Shown: in pieces, positions 1-6,635 of the stretch
Position numbering within the stretch: position 1 is the first letter of the stretch
Layout of the letters: each line of letters opens with the position of its first letter
Assembly (NCBI GenBank): GCA_036506155.1
Contig: DASXSF010000078.1
Span: 1 to 23,560 of the forward strand
Source: DASXRA01 sp036506155
GTDB taxonomy: Bacteria > Actinomycetota > Actinomycetes > Mycobacteriales > Jatrophihabitantaceae
Length of the DNA: 23,560 nt
Direction: 5' to 3'
Notes under the pieces: generated by a model
What the model saw: only the letters and a program-made list of their open reading frames with translations
The model's database searches: none
What the model was told of the DNA's origin: nothing
Program-made: the position numbers and the translations under genes

Positions 1-153
1 CTATGAGCCGCGGCCACCGCGGCGGATCTGGGGTTCGACACAAACACCGGATCGAAGCCCGGTGGCCGCACCCATCACCCCCGCCACGCCGCCGAACGCC
101 TCAACAGCAACGAAGGTCACGATCTACAACTGCCGTACTAGGGGCCAGGGTAG

Positions 154-384
154 TCACTTGCTCGGCTGCGGTGCGTGGCAATTAATCTTCGGGTTGACGC
201 CCACGTAGTTGAGAGGGCCGGCAATGACGGTGGCTGCGATCGTTCCTGCTCTGGCGCACGTTTTCGACGAGCCGCGGTAGTAGCCGCGCTGCCCGGCAGC
301 TATCGCGCCGATGATCAACCACACCACTAACAGCACGACGACCGTAGTCGACATGGTCGTGGTGCCGTGTGTTCTCGCTACCAT
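154..384 (-). CDS. Small single-pass membrane protein, unknown function
   Basis: This 76-residue protein has one hydrophobic segment at about residues 14-31 (VVVLLVVWLIIGAIAAG), followed by a basic, Tyr/Gly-rich stretch and a short tail with two Cys residues (about 43 and 69). Two starts are possible. The first is the ATG at 384, which lies about 3 nt from the transcription start predicted from a GGGTAG -10 box at 394-399 and would be leaderless. The second is the internal ATG at 354 (MSTTVV), which has no clear ribosome-binding site. I chose 384 because of the promoter spacing. The combination of membrane segment, promoter and a stress sigma factor nearby suggests a small general-stress membrane protein, but the family is not recognised and the function is unknown. 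Confidence 0.6.
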   Translation of the reverse strand: MVARTHGTTTMSTTVVVLLVVWLIIGAIAAGQRGYYRGSSKTCARAGTIAATVIAGPLNYVGVNPKINCHAPQPSK

Positions 385-393
385 GCCGGTGTT

Positions 394-419
394 CTACCCA
401 AATCACCGGCCGGCGAATC
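394..419 (-). promoter_or_regulatory. Candidate SigB/SigF-type promoter
   Basis: Read on the minus strand this is GATT, a 16-nt spacer, then GGGTAG. It fits the published actinobacterial SigB-type pattern GNNT-N14-16-GGGTAY at all but the last base. It ends about 10 nt before the ATG at 384, which implies a leaderless or nearly leaderless transcript. The match was made by eye. Confidence 0.4.
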
Positions 420-495
420 ATTCAGCAGGTGTATATTCCAGCCTCTGCTTGGATAGTTTCTAACTACAGGTAGACATCGAGCTCAGGAGCCACAC

Positions 496-885
496 ATGAT
501 CGTTATGGGGTTGTTGTTCTTCCTGGCCGCAGCGATTGTTGGGGTGGCGTTGATCGCACAGAATACGAACGACATCACGATCCATGCGTTCAAGTGGTCG
601 TGGAGCATGCCGGTGTATTGGATGGTCGTCGCAGGCCTGGCACTAGCGGTTGTCGCGATTCTCGGCATCGTCATGATGGCGATCGGCTCGGCACACCGTC
701 GGCGCTTGTGGCGCGCCGCGTCGGCGCACCGACGCGCTGCCGCACGCGATGACGGACGCCCGGCGATGGCGCCCACGCAGTATGTGACGCCCACGCAGTA
801 CGCGGCGCCGACGGCGTCGCCCCCCGACGCGAGGCTCGAGAACGCCTCGGGGCCGGGGGCCGAACCGCAGTCGCAATCCCGCTGA
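496..885 (+). CDS. LapA-like (DUF1049-type) two-TM membrane protein
   Basis: This 129-residue protein has two membrane segments, at about residues 1-21 and 38-64, separated by the loop AQNTNDITIHAFKW. The QNT...I..F.W pattern ending the first helix is the hallmark of lipopolysaccharide-assembly-protein-A-like (DUF1049) proteins. A cluster of Arg residues (HRRRLWRAA) follows the second helix and suits a cytoplasmic C-terminus. The last ~55 residues are Ala/Pro-rich, with a near repeat (PTQYVTPTQYAAPTA), and probably disordered. An AGGAG at 487-491 sits a few bases before the ATG. The gene is convergent with the STAS gene, and the two stop codons abut at 885/886. The family role is poorly defined in Gram-positive bacteria. 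Confidence 0.75.
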   Translation: MIVMGLLFFLAAAIVGVALIAQNTNDITIHAFKWSWSMPVYWMVVAGLALAVVAILGIVMMAIGSAHRRRLWRAASAHRRAAARDDGRPAMAPTQYVTPTQYAAPTASPPDARLENASGPGAEPQSQSR

Positions 886-1251
886 TCAGGCGACCGATGC
901 TGGGACGTGTGCGCGCGGACCGGCGACGAACAGCACGCGGTCCAGGCCGGTGATGCGCAGGAGCCGCAGGATGCGGGGACCCGCGCCGGTCAGCGTCAAC
1001 GTGCCGTGCCGGTCGACGAACTGCTGGTGCACATCGGCGAGCACGCCTAGTGCGGTGGCGTCGACGAACGTGACATCGGAGGTGTCGACGCGCACATGAC
1101 GGTGGCCGGTCCTGCGCTGTTGCTCGAGTAGGCGACGCAGGGGCTCGGCCGCAGCCAGGTCCAGCTCACCGCTGGCGGCAACCGTCGCAGAGTACGGACC
1201 GCCGTCGTGGTGGACGGTGAGCGAATACGGCTGGATGGACATGGATGCCAT
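886..1251 (-). CDS. STAS-domain anti-sigma factor antagonist
   Basis: This 121-residue single STAS domain runs from about residue 6 to 110 and belongs to the SpoIIAA/RsbV class, which frees a sigma factor by binding its RsbW-type anti-sigma kinase. The landmarks are the ASGELDLAAA strand and helix, and the loop DVTFVDATALGVL. In SpoIIAA/RsbV that loop holds Asp followed by the phosphorylated Ser; here the residue after Asp is Ala and then Thr, so the usual phosphoacceptor is missing. I chose the ATG at 1251 because GGAG lies 9 nt upstream; an upstream in-frame GTG at 1281 would add 10 residues. The gene lies downstream of the sigma/anti-sigma pair on the same strand, 175 bp from the sigma stop. 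It probably has its own promoter, since a GGGTAC lies at 1326-1331. Confidence 0.85.
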   Translation of the reverse strand: MASMSIQPYSLTVHHDGGPYSATVAASGELDLAAAEPLRRLLEQQRRTGHRHVRVDTSDVTFVDATALGVLADVHQQFVDRHGTLTLTGAGPRILRLLRITGLDRVLFVAGPRAHVPASVA

Positions 1252-1325
1252 CTCAGGCTTCTCCTCGGTTTGGCGGGTCACGCATCGACCGAGGCCAAAT
1301 AAAAACGGTTGGCCTGCCGATGCAC

Positions 1326-1331
1326 GTACCC
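1326..1331 (-). promoter_or_regulatory. Possible SigB-type -10 element (GGGTAC)
   Basis: On the minus strand this hexamer is GGGTAC, a perfect SigB-type -10, located 75 nt upstream of the STAS start. No good GNNT/GTTT -35 lies 14-17 nt further upstream; the nearest is GTTG at about 20 nt. The call is therefore weak. Confidence 0.25.
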
Positions 1332-1426
1332 ACGAGGTGCGGCTGGCTGTCCAACCGGGATAGAGGATACCGCTGAACGGCCTAGGACCGCTAGCCCCGT
1401 GCCGCGCGCCGCCGATTGCGGGGTGG

Positions 1427-2224
1427 TCAGGTCGGGTCGGACGCGGCGGCCGGCCGCGACAGTTCCTCGCGCAGTCGGGCGAGACTACGGGAGATCAGCC
1501 GCGATACCTGCATTTGCGACACACCAACGATCTGGGCGATTTCGGTCTGCGACTTGCCGGCGAGGAAGCGCAGCATCAGCACCTCCCGCTCGCGACGCGG
1601 CAGTGTCTCCAGGGCCGGGCGCAGTACGGCGCGCTGCTCCACCCGCTCGAGCTGATCGTCCAGCTCGGACAGCAGCGCGTTGTCAACCGGGCCGGAGTCG
1701 GTCTCGGTGAGCGCATCGAGCGGGACACCGGAATAGGCGCGCGACACGTCCAGCGCCTCGATGACGTCGTCCTGGCTCACTTCGAGCCGGGTGGCGAGTT
1801 CCCGAACGGTCGGGGCGCGGCGCAGTTCCTGGCTGAGTTCGGCACGAGCTGTGGCCAGCCTGGCCTGAAGTTCTTGTGCGCGCCGCGGCACGTGTAGCAG
1901 CCACCCGGTGTCCCGGAAGTGACGCTTGATCTCGCCGAGGATGGTCGGCGTGGCGTAGGTGGAGAACTCCAGGCCGCGCTCGGGTTCGAAGCGGTCGATC
2001 GCCTTGAGCAGCCCGATCGCGCCGACCTGCACGAGATCGGGGAAGGGCTCGTTGCGCCCGGTGAAGCGCCGGGCCAGGTACTCGACGAGCGGCAGGTGCA
2101 TCTCGGCGAGCTGGTCACGCACCCGGCGGCGCCGCTCGCTGTCCTCGGGCAGTGCGCCCATCTCGGCGAACAGGCGGCTGGCCTCGGCCCGTGCGGATGG
2201 ATCGCGCGCGCCGTGGTGGGTCAC
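1427..2224 (-). CDS. RNA polymerase sigma factor, SigB/SigF/SigG family
   Basis: This 265-residue alternative sigma factor has region 2 at about residues 40-108, including DLVQVGAIGLLKAI and the -10 recognition helix around EFSTYATPTILGEIKRHFRD. Region 3 spans about 111-185 and region 4 about 205-255, with ETLPRREREVL and a helix-turn-helix around KSQTEIAQIVGVSQMQVSRL. Length and order match the SigB/SigF stress and development class. The GTG start at 2224 overlaps the anti-sigma stop (GTGA), which implies translational coupling and equal stoichiometry. The reading frame stays open upstream, but that part lies antisense-free inside the anti-sigma gene and does not look like sigma sequence. 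It probably directs transcription from GTTT-N-GGGTAT promoters, including the one at 2674-2699 that drives its own operon. Confidence 0.92.
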   Translation of the reverse strand: MTHHGARDPSARAEASRLFAEMGALPEDSERRRRVRDQLAEMHLPLVEYLARRFTGRNEPFPDLVQVGAIGLLKAIDRFEPERGLEFSTYATPTILGEIKRHFRDTGWLLHVPRRAQELQARLATARAELSQELRRAPTVRELATRLEVSQDDVIEALDVSRAYSGVPLDALTETDSGPVDNALLSELDDQLERVEQRAVLRPALETLPRREREVLMLRFLAGKSQTEIAQIVGVSQMQVSRLISRSLARLREELSRPAAASDPT

Positions 2225-2595
2225 GGGGCCAGCGCCACGCGCCGTTTGACGACGGTGACCGACAGCACGAGGCCGTCGGCGGACGTGCGTAGTTCGTCGC
2301 TCAGCGCGCTCAACACCGTCCAGCTCAGCCCGGAGCGGTCCGGTCCCGCGCCCTCGGCCGAGGGCACGCTCGCCCGGAACTCGATGCGCCCCGCTTCGTG
2401 CCGGAACCGCGCGGTCAGCGTGCTGCCGACGTCCGCGTGCGGCAGCAGCAGCGCGCACGCCTCATCCACCGCGAGATGCAGATCGTCGATCTGGTCGAGC
2501 GTGAGATCGCACCGGGCGCCCAGTGCCGTGGTGACGGCACGCACGAGCGATACGAACGTCGCGTCGGCCGGCAGCCGAAGTTCCACCTCGTTCAT
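2221..2595 (-). CDS. RsbW-like anti-sigma factor (HATPase_c serine kinase fold)
   Basis: This 124-residue protein is the partner of the downstream sigma factor and is expected to hold it inactive until displaced by a STAS antagonist. It shows the small GHKL core: an N-terminal strand (MNEVELRLPAD), then DLHLAVDEACALLL at about residues 38-51 at the N-box position. The usual N-box Asn is replaced by hydrophobic residues, and the Gly-rich ATP-lid motif is not evident, as seen in several actinobacterial RsbW/UsfX-type proteins. Kinase activity is therefore uncertain. The ATG at 2595 has GGAG 6 nt upstream; a longer start at 2664 would overlap the control region and adds unconvincing sequence. 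A SigB-type promoter lies 79 nt upstream. It is the first gene of the anti-sigma/sigma operon. Confidence 0.87.
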   Translation of the reverse strand: MNEVELRLPADATFVSLVRAVTTALGARCDLTLDQIDDLHLAVDEACALLLPHADVGSTLTARFRHEAGRIEFRASVPSAEGAGPDRSGLSWTVLSALSDELRTSADGLVLSVTVVKRRVALAP

Positions 2596-2673
2596 CTCAT
2601 GCTCCGCACCCACCCATCTTGCCTGATCAGTAGAGTCACGCCCCCGGGGATACCTCGTTCTCACGATTGAGCG

Positions 2674-2699
2674 ATACCCAACTGCCCGTCTCCGGTAAC
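2674..2699 (-). promoter_or_regulatory. SigB/SigF-type promoter of the anti-sigma/sigma operon
   Basis: The minus strand reads GTTA, 16 nt, GGGTAT. This differs from the GTTT-N16-GGGTAT consensus by one base. The -10 lies 79 nt upstream of the anti-sigma ATG at 2595. Because the operon encodes a SigB/SigF-family sigma factor, a positive autoregulatory loop is the natural reading. Confidence 0.65.
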
Positions 2700-2738
2700 A
2701 ATGCGTCGTACGAGGATTTCAGCCATGGCGGACACGAA

Positions 2739-3686
2739 ATGACAGATCCCGAGTTTTCGCGCGTGCTCGTCCTGCTCGAAGAGTGCCGGGACCGGATCGC
2801 CGCGCTGACCGCAGGCGCGGCCGCGCCGCTTGGCGGCGAACTGTCCGAGGTACGCCACCAGCTCGACACAGCAATCGGCGAGCTGCGCGCCTTGCGGCCC
2901 GCACAGCGTCGTTCCGCGCCGACGCCGGCCACGCTGCGTCGGCTGCTGACACTTGCACGCGAGGATCTGGCAGAACAGCTCGCCGCGCGCGAGACCCCCC
3001 TGGAGCAGCTCACGACCATCGTTTCGCTGGCGAAGCGCGTGGTGCCCGGTACCGAGCACGCCACCGTGTCGGTGATCCGCGATGTGGACGAGGTCGAAAC
3101 GCTGGCGTCGACCAGCAGCCTGGGCACTGCGGCCGACGGCGTTCAGGGCGACCTTCAGGAGGGCCCCGCATTCCAGGTCGGCGAGCTGCACGGCACATTG
3201 CGGATCGTGGACCTCAGGCACGAAACGCGCTGGCCCAAGTACACCGCTCGGCTCCAGGAGCTCGGATTGCGCTCGGTGCTCGCCTGCGAGCTTCCGTTGA
3301 CCGGGCAGCCGGGGGGCGTCCTGACGCTGTACTCCGCGCGGCGCCAGGCGTTCCGCGACGCCGCCGAGCTTGTGGTACCGGTCTTCGCAGCGCGCGCGTC
3401 GATCGCGCTCGCACACGCCGATCGAGTGCTCAACCTGCGCCGGGCGATCGGCACCCGCCAGGTGATCGGAGAGGCGGTCGGCATCCTCATGGAACGGCAT
3501 CGGATCAGCGCCAAAGACGCGTTCGAGCGCCTGGTCAGCGCGTCCCAGAACAGCCACGTGAAGCTGCGTGAGCTCGCGATGCGCGTCGCAGAGACCGGCG
3601 AGGAACCCGACGACGCCGCTCGCGAAGGCGATGCCCCGCACGGCACCGGCGGCACGGCTGACGCGGAGAGCACCCCTGCGTCATAG
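2739..3686 (+). CDS. GAF and ANTAR domain protein (RNA-binding antiterminator type)
   Basis: This 315-residue protein has a charged N-terminal helix region (about 1-85), a GAF sensor domain (about 88-225, including EGPAFQVGELHGTLRIVDLR and CELPLTGQPGGVLTLYS), and a C-terminal ANTAR domain (about 233-285, including IGTRQVIGEAVGILMERH and ISAKDAFERLVSASQ). ANTAR domains bind paired RNA hairpins and prevent transcription termination; the GAF domain is the presumed signal input. The last ~30 residues are acidic, Gly/Ala-rich and probably disordered. I chose the ATG at 2739, with GGCGGA just upstream; a TTG at 2667 is also in frame and adds 24 weak residues overlapping the divergent promoter. It is divergent from the anti-sigma gene and shares a 143-bp control region, so it may feed the same stress response. 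Confidence 0.88.
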   Translation: MTDPEFSRVLVLLEECRDRIAALTAGAAAPLGGELSEVRHQLDTAIGELRALRPAQRRSAPTPATLRRLLTLAREDLAEQLAARETPLEQLTTIVSLAKRVVPGTEHATVSVIRDVDEVETLASTSSLGTAADGVQGDLQEGPAFQVGELHGTLRIVDLRHETRWPKYTARLQELGLRSVLACELPLTGQPGGVLTLYSARRQAFRDAAELVVPVFAARASIALAHADRVLNLRRAIGTRQVIGEAVGILMERHRISAKDAFERLVSASQNSHVKLRELAMRVAETGEEPDDAAREGDAPHGTGGTADAESTPAS

Positions 3687-3851
3687 CCGGTTGCTTCGTC
3701 ATCCCTACCGGCACGAGCGCGGCGGTGGCGGCACGTCCGGGTTCGGTACCGGCTCCGGCGGACGCCGCGGAGGCGAACCGCGCTTGTGGCGCGCGACCGG
3801 TTGCCCGCAACGAGACGGCGAACAGCTCGCCGCCGCCACGAACGCGTGGCT

Positions 3852-3878
3852 GTTTGCGTTCGCCTGGTCGCCGGGAAC
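3852..3878 (+). promoter_or_regulatory. Candidate SigB-type promoter for the pyruvate-oxidase-type gene
   Basis: GTTT, 17 nt, then GGGAAC. The -35 is perfect and the -10 matches GGGTAT at four of six positions. It predicts a leader of about 28 nt that contains the GGAGG at 3900-3904 before the GTG at 3913. Confidence 0.35.
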
Positions 3879-3912
3879 GCTCGAGTCAACGACTCTTCCG
3901 GAGGTACCTGCT

Positions 3913-5700
3913 GTGACGCGAACGGTCGCCGACGAACTGCTCGAACGGCTGCGGGCCTGGGGCGTGCGCCAGGTTTTCGGCTACCCCGGCGACGGCATCA
4001 ATGGCCTCATTGCCGGATTTTGGCGCGCCGACAACGATCCGGCGTTCATCCAGGCGCGGCATGAGGAGATGGCCGCGTTCGAGGCAGTGGGCTTCGCGAA
4101 GTTCAGTGGCCGCGTCGGCGTCTGCGCGGCAACCAGCGGCCCCGGTGCGATCCACCTGCTCAACGGCCTGTACGACGCGAAGCTCGACCACGTCCCGGTG
4201 GTGGCGATTGTCGGGCAGACCGAGCGCTCGGCACTGGGTGGGTCGTACCAGCAGGAAGTGGACCTGCTCAGCCTCTTCAAGGACGTGTGCAGCGACTACG
4301 TACAGATGTGCGTCGTCCCCGAACAGCTGCCGAACCTTATCGACCGGGCGATCCGCATCGCCGAGTCGGAGCGTGTCCCCACGGCACTGATCTTCCCCTC
4401 CGACGTGTTCGACCTGCCGTACAAGCCACCCACGCACGCGTTCAAGCAGGTGCCGTCGTCGCTCGGCACCGCCCCGGCGACGGCGCGCCCGTCCGACGAG
4501 GCGCTCGACCAGGCCGCCGACCTGCTCAACGCGGGCGAGCGGGTCGCGATGCTCGTCGGACAGGGCGCGCGCGGCATGCCGGCAGAGCTCGCCGAGATCG
4601 CCGATCGGTTGGGCGCCGGCGTGGCGAAAGCCTTACTGGGTAAGGATGTTCTTCCAGACACGCTGCCCTGGGTCACCGGCTCGATCGGGTTGCTGGGCAC
4701 GACCGCGAGCTACCAGCTGATGCGCGGCTGTGACACGTTGCTGACGGTCGGGTCGAACTTCCCGTACACGCAGTTCCTGCCTGAGCTGAACCAGGCGCGC
4801 GGCGTTCAGATCGACCGGGCCGCACGGTGGATCGGGATGCGCTACCCGTACGAGATCAACCTCGTCGGCGACGCCAAGACCACGCTGCAGGAGCTCATTC
4901 CGCGCTTGACGCGCAAGGACGACCGATCCTGGCGCGAGGAGGTCGAGCGCAACGTCGCCAGGTGGTGGGATCTTGCCGAGCGACAGGCCATGGTCGACGC
5001 CGATCCGGTCAACCCGATGCGGCTCTTCCACGAGCTGTCGCTGCGATTGCCGACGAATGCGATCGTCACCTCCGACTCGGGCAGTGCGGCGAACTGGTAC
5101 GCCCGTCACCTGCGCTTCCACGGCGACGTGCGTGGCTCATTGTCGGGGACCTTGGCCACCATGGGCCCGGCCGTGCCCTACGCCATCGGCGCCAAGTGGG
5201 CGCACCCGGACCGCCCTGTCATCGCCTTCGAGGGCGACGGCGCGATGCAGATGAACGGGCTCGCCGAGCTGCTGACGATCAAGCACTACTACGCGCACTG
5301 GCAGGACCCGCGTCTGGTCGTAGCGGTCCTGCACAACAACGACCTCAACCAGGTCACCTGGGAGATGCGCGGCATGGCGGGATTCCCGAAGTTCGCCGAG
5401 TCGCAGACCATCCCGGACGTCGACTACGCGGCGTTTGCCCGCAGTATCGGCCTAGAGGGCATCAACGTCGACAGGCCGAGCGAGCTCGGCCCCGCGTGGG
5501 ACAGCGCGCTCGCCGCCGAGCGCCCTGTCGTGCTGGACGTTCGCTGCGATCCCGATGTACCGCCCATCCCGCCGCACGCCACCCTCGACGAGGCCAAGGC
5601 GCTCGTCTCGGCTCTGATTTACGGCGACGAAGACCGGTGGGGCGTGATTTCGCAGGGCATCAAGCAGAAGATCCAGCAGTTCCTGCCCGGCACGACATGA
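3913..5700 (+). CDS. Thiamine-diphosphate enzyme, pyruvate oxidase/dehydrogenase (PoxB) type
   Basis: This 595-residue protein has the three-domain layout of the acetolactate synthase/pyruvate oxidase family. The N-terminal PYR domain covers about 1-170 and includes the catalytic Glu in RHEEMAAF (E51) and TSGPGAIHLLNGLYDAK. The central domain (about 190-330) includes GQGARGM and GSIGLLG. The C-terminal PP domain has the ThDP/Mg motif GDGAMQMN (from residue 441) ending in NND (475-477). Such enzymes decarboxylate pyruvate to acetate and CO2, passing electrons to quinone or O2, but substrate cannot be fixed from sequence and other 2-oxo acids are possible. No obvious membrane-binding C-terminal amphipathic helix was recognised, apart from the short tail around KQKIQQFLPG. 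GGAGG lies 8 nt before the GTG. It stands alone in its transcription unit, convergent with the VOC gene. Confidence 0.87.
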   Translation: MTRTVADELLERLRAWGVRQVFGYPGDGINGLIAGFWRADNDPAFIQARHEEMAAFEAVGFAKFSGRVGVCAATSGPGAIHLLNGLYDAKLDHVPVVAIVGQTERSALGGSYQQEVDLLSLFKDVCSDYVQMCVVPEQLPNLIDRAIRIAESERVPTALIFPSDVFDLPYKPPTHAFKQVPSSLGTAPATARPSDEALDQAADLLNAGERVAMLVGQGARGMPAELAEIADRLGAGVAKALLGKDVLPDTLPWVTGSIGLLGTTASYQLMRGCDTLLTVGSNFPYTQFLPELNQARGVQIDRAARWIGMRYPYEINLVGDAKTTLQELIPRLTRKDDRSWREEVERNVARWWDLAERQAMVDADPVNPMRLFHELSLRLPTNAIVTSDSGSAANWYARHLRFHGDVRGSLSGTLATMGPAVPYAIGAKWAHPDRPVIAFEGDGAMQMNGLAELLTIKHYYAHWQDPRLVVAVLHNNDLNQVTWEMRGMAGFPKFAESQTIPDVDYAAFARSIGLEGINVDRPSELGPAWDSALAAERPVVLDVRCDPDVPPIPPHATLDEAKALVSALIYGDEDRWGVISQGIKQKIQQFLPGTT

Positions 5701-5765
5701 AGCTCCGTACTGGGACGTATCGGCTCCAGGCCTGCCGCGCCGTTCTAGTCGCCTAGGACAGGCAT

Positions 5766-6149
5766 CTACTCAACGAGCTCGAAGCGGTTGCCGTCGAGGT
5801 CGTGCACGTGGAACATCGCGGGCACGCCGGGCCAGCGCAGCACATCGCCGACCTGGACGCCACGAGCCTCGAGGGCAGCGTGTGCGGCGGCAGCGTCCGG
5901 GGTGCGGAAACGGATGCCGGTGACGACGCCGGCGGGGGTGTCCACGCCCGCAGCGACCAGCGCGATGCCGACCGCGGTCGCGGCGGGGGCCACGACTATC
6001 CAGCGGCTGCGCTGCTGCGGCAGCGGCACGTCCATCTGCAGTTCGAAGCCGAGCGTTTCGGTGTAGAACCGGAGCGCCTGATCCTGGTCGGTGACCGGGA
6101 TGCCGACCAGGCGGACCTCGCGGATGTCCGGACGGGCGTGTTCTGTCAT
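5766..6149 (-). CDS. VOC (glyoxalase/bleomycin-resistance fold) family protein
   Basis: This 127-residue protein is one vicinal-oxygen-chelate module with two beta-alpha-beta-beta-beta halves. The first half is VRLVGIPVTDQDQALRFYTE and LGFEL; the second half ends in FHVHDLDGNRFELVE. The first metal-ligand position, usually His or Gln, is occupied by residues of LVGIPV, so glyoxalase I activity is unlikely. Many actinobacterial proteins of this IPV-D-Q type are of unknown substrate. The ATG at 6149 has GAGGAG 6 nt upstream. It is divergent from the YCII/ECF pair. VOC and YCII proteins commonly accompany such sigma factors, so it may belong to the same regulon. Confidence 0.85.
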   Translation of the reverse strand: MTEHARPDIREVRLVGIPVTDQDQALRFYTETLGFELQMDVPLPQQRSRWIVVAPAATAVGIALVAAGVDTPAGVVTGIRFRTPDAAAAHAALEARGVQVGDVLRWPGVPAMFHVHDLDGNRFELVE

Positions 6150-6254
6150 GAAGGTCTCCTCGCGACGCGGCGCTCGGTCGAGCGCCTCTGCCGAGCTATG
6201 TAGAAGCCGGCGTCCCGGTTTCGACATGGTGGTACGGCATGGAGGAGGACGACG

Positions 6255-6635
6255 GTGAGGTTCGCGATCTTGATCTACCACAATCCGCTGTCCCGCGAGA
6301 TCTGGGAGCGGCTTACGCCGGAGCAGCGAGCGGAGGGGCTGCGCGGCTACGCCGAGCTGGACGACGACCTGGCCGCGTCCGGCGAGATGGTCGTCGCCCA
6401 GGCGCTGGCCGACCCGTCGCACGGCGCGCGGGTCTCGGTGAGCAGCGGCCAGGTCGTGACCAGCGACGGGCCCTTCGCGGAGATGAAGGAGCACCTGGCC
6501 GGCTTCTACCTGGTTGATTGTGAGGACATCGAGCGCGCCGTGGCGCTGGCCGCGCGGATCCCGGAGGCTGCGCACGGCCTCGTCGAGGTGCGCCCGACGC
6601 TCAGGTTGAGCGACTTCGGGGACCTCGAAACGTGA
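6255..6635 (+). CDS. YCII-related (DGPF) family protein
   Basis: This 126-residue protein starts MRFAILIYHN and carries the namesake motif SDGPFAEMKEHLAGFYLVDC, followed by a conserved helix and the closing strand VEVRPTL. YCII/DGPF proteins have a ferredoxin-like fold. They are typically encoded beside ECF42 sigma factors and are reported targets of them; the biochemical activity is unknown. The GTG at 6255 is preceded by GGAGGAGGA at 6241-6249. Its stop overlaps the sigma GTG by 4 bp (GTGA), so the two are co-translated. Confidence 0.9.
   Translation: MRFAILIYHNPLSREIWERLTPEQRAEGLRGYAELDDDLAASGEMVVAQALADPSHGARVSVSSGQVVTSDGPFAEMKEHLAGFYLVDCEDIERAVALAARIPEAAHGLVEVRPTLRLSDFGDLET

Noticed and set aside
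1..153. Open frames at the left edge, including a +1-frame stretch (7-144) ending in TAG with high G/C third positions
   Set aside because: No start codon, an in-frame TGA at 4-6, and no family resemblance. It could be the tail of a frameshifted gene but is not supportable.
3155..3889. Long minus-strand frames opposite the GAF-ANTAR gene
   Set aside because: Ser/Arg/Ala-rich antisense products of GC bias; the plus strand carries clear domains.
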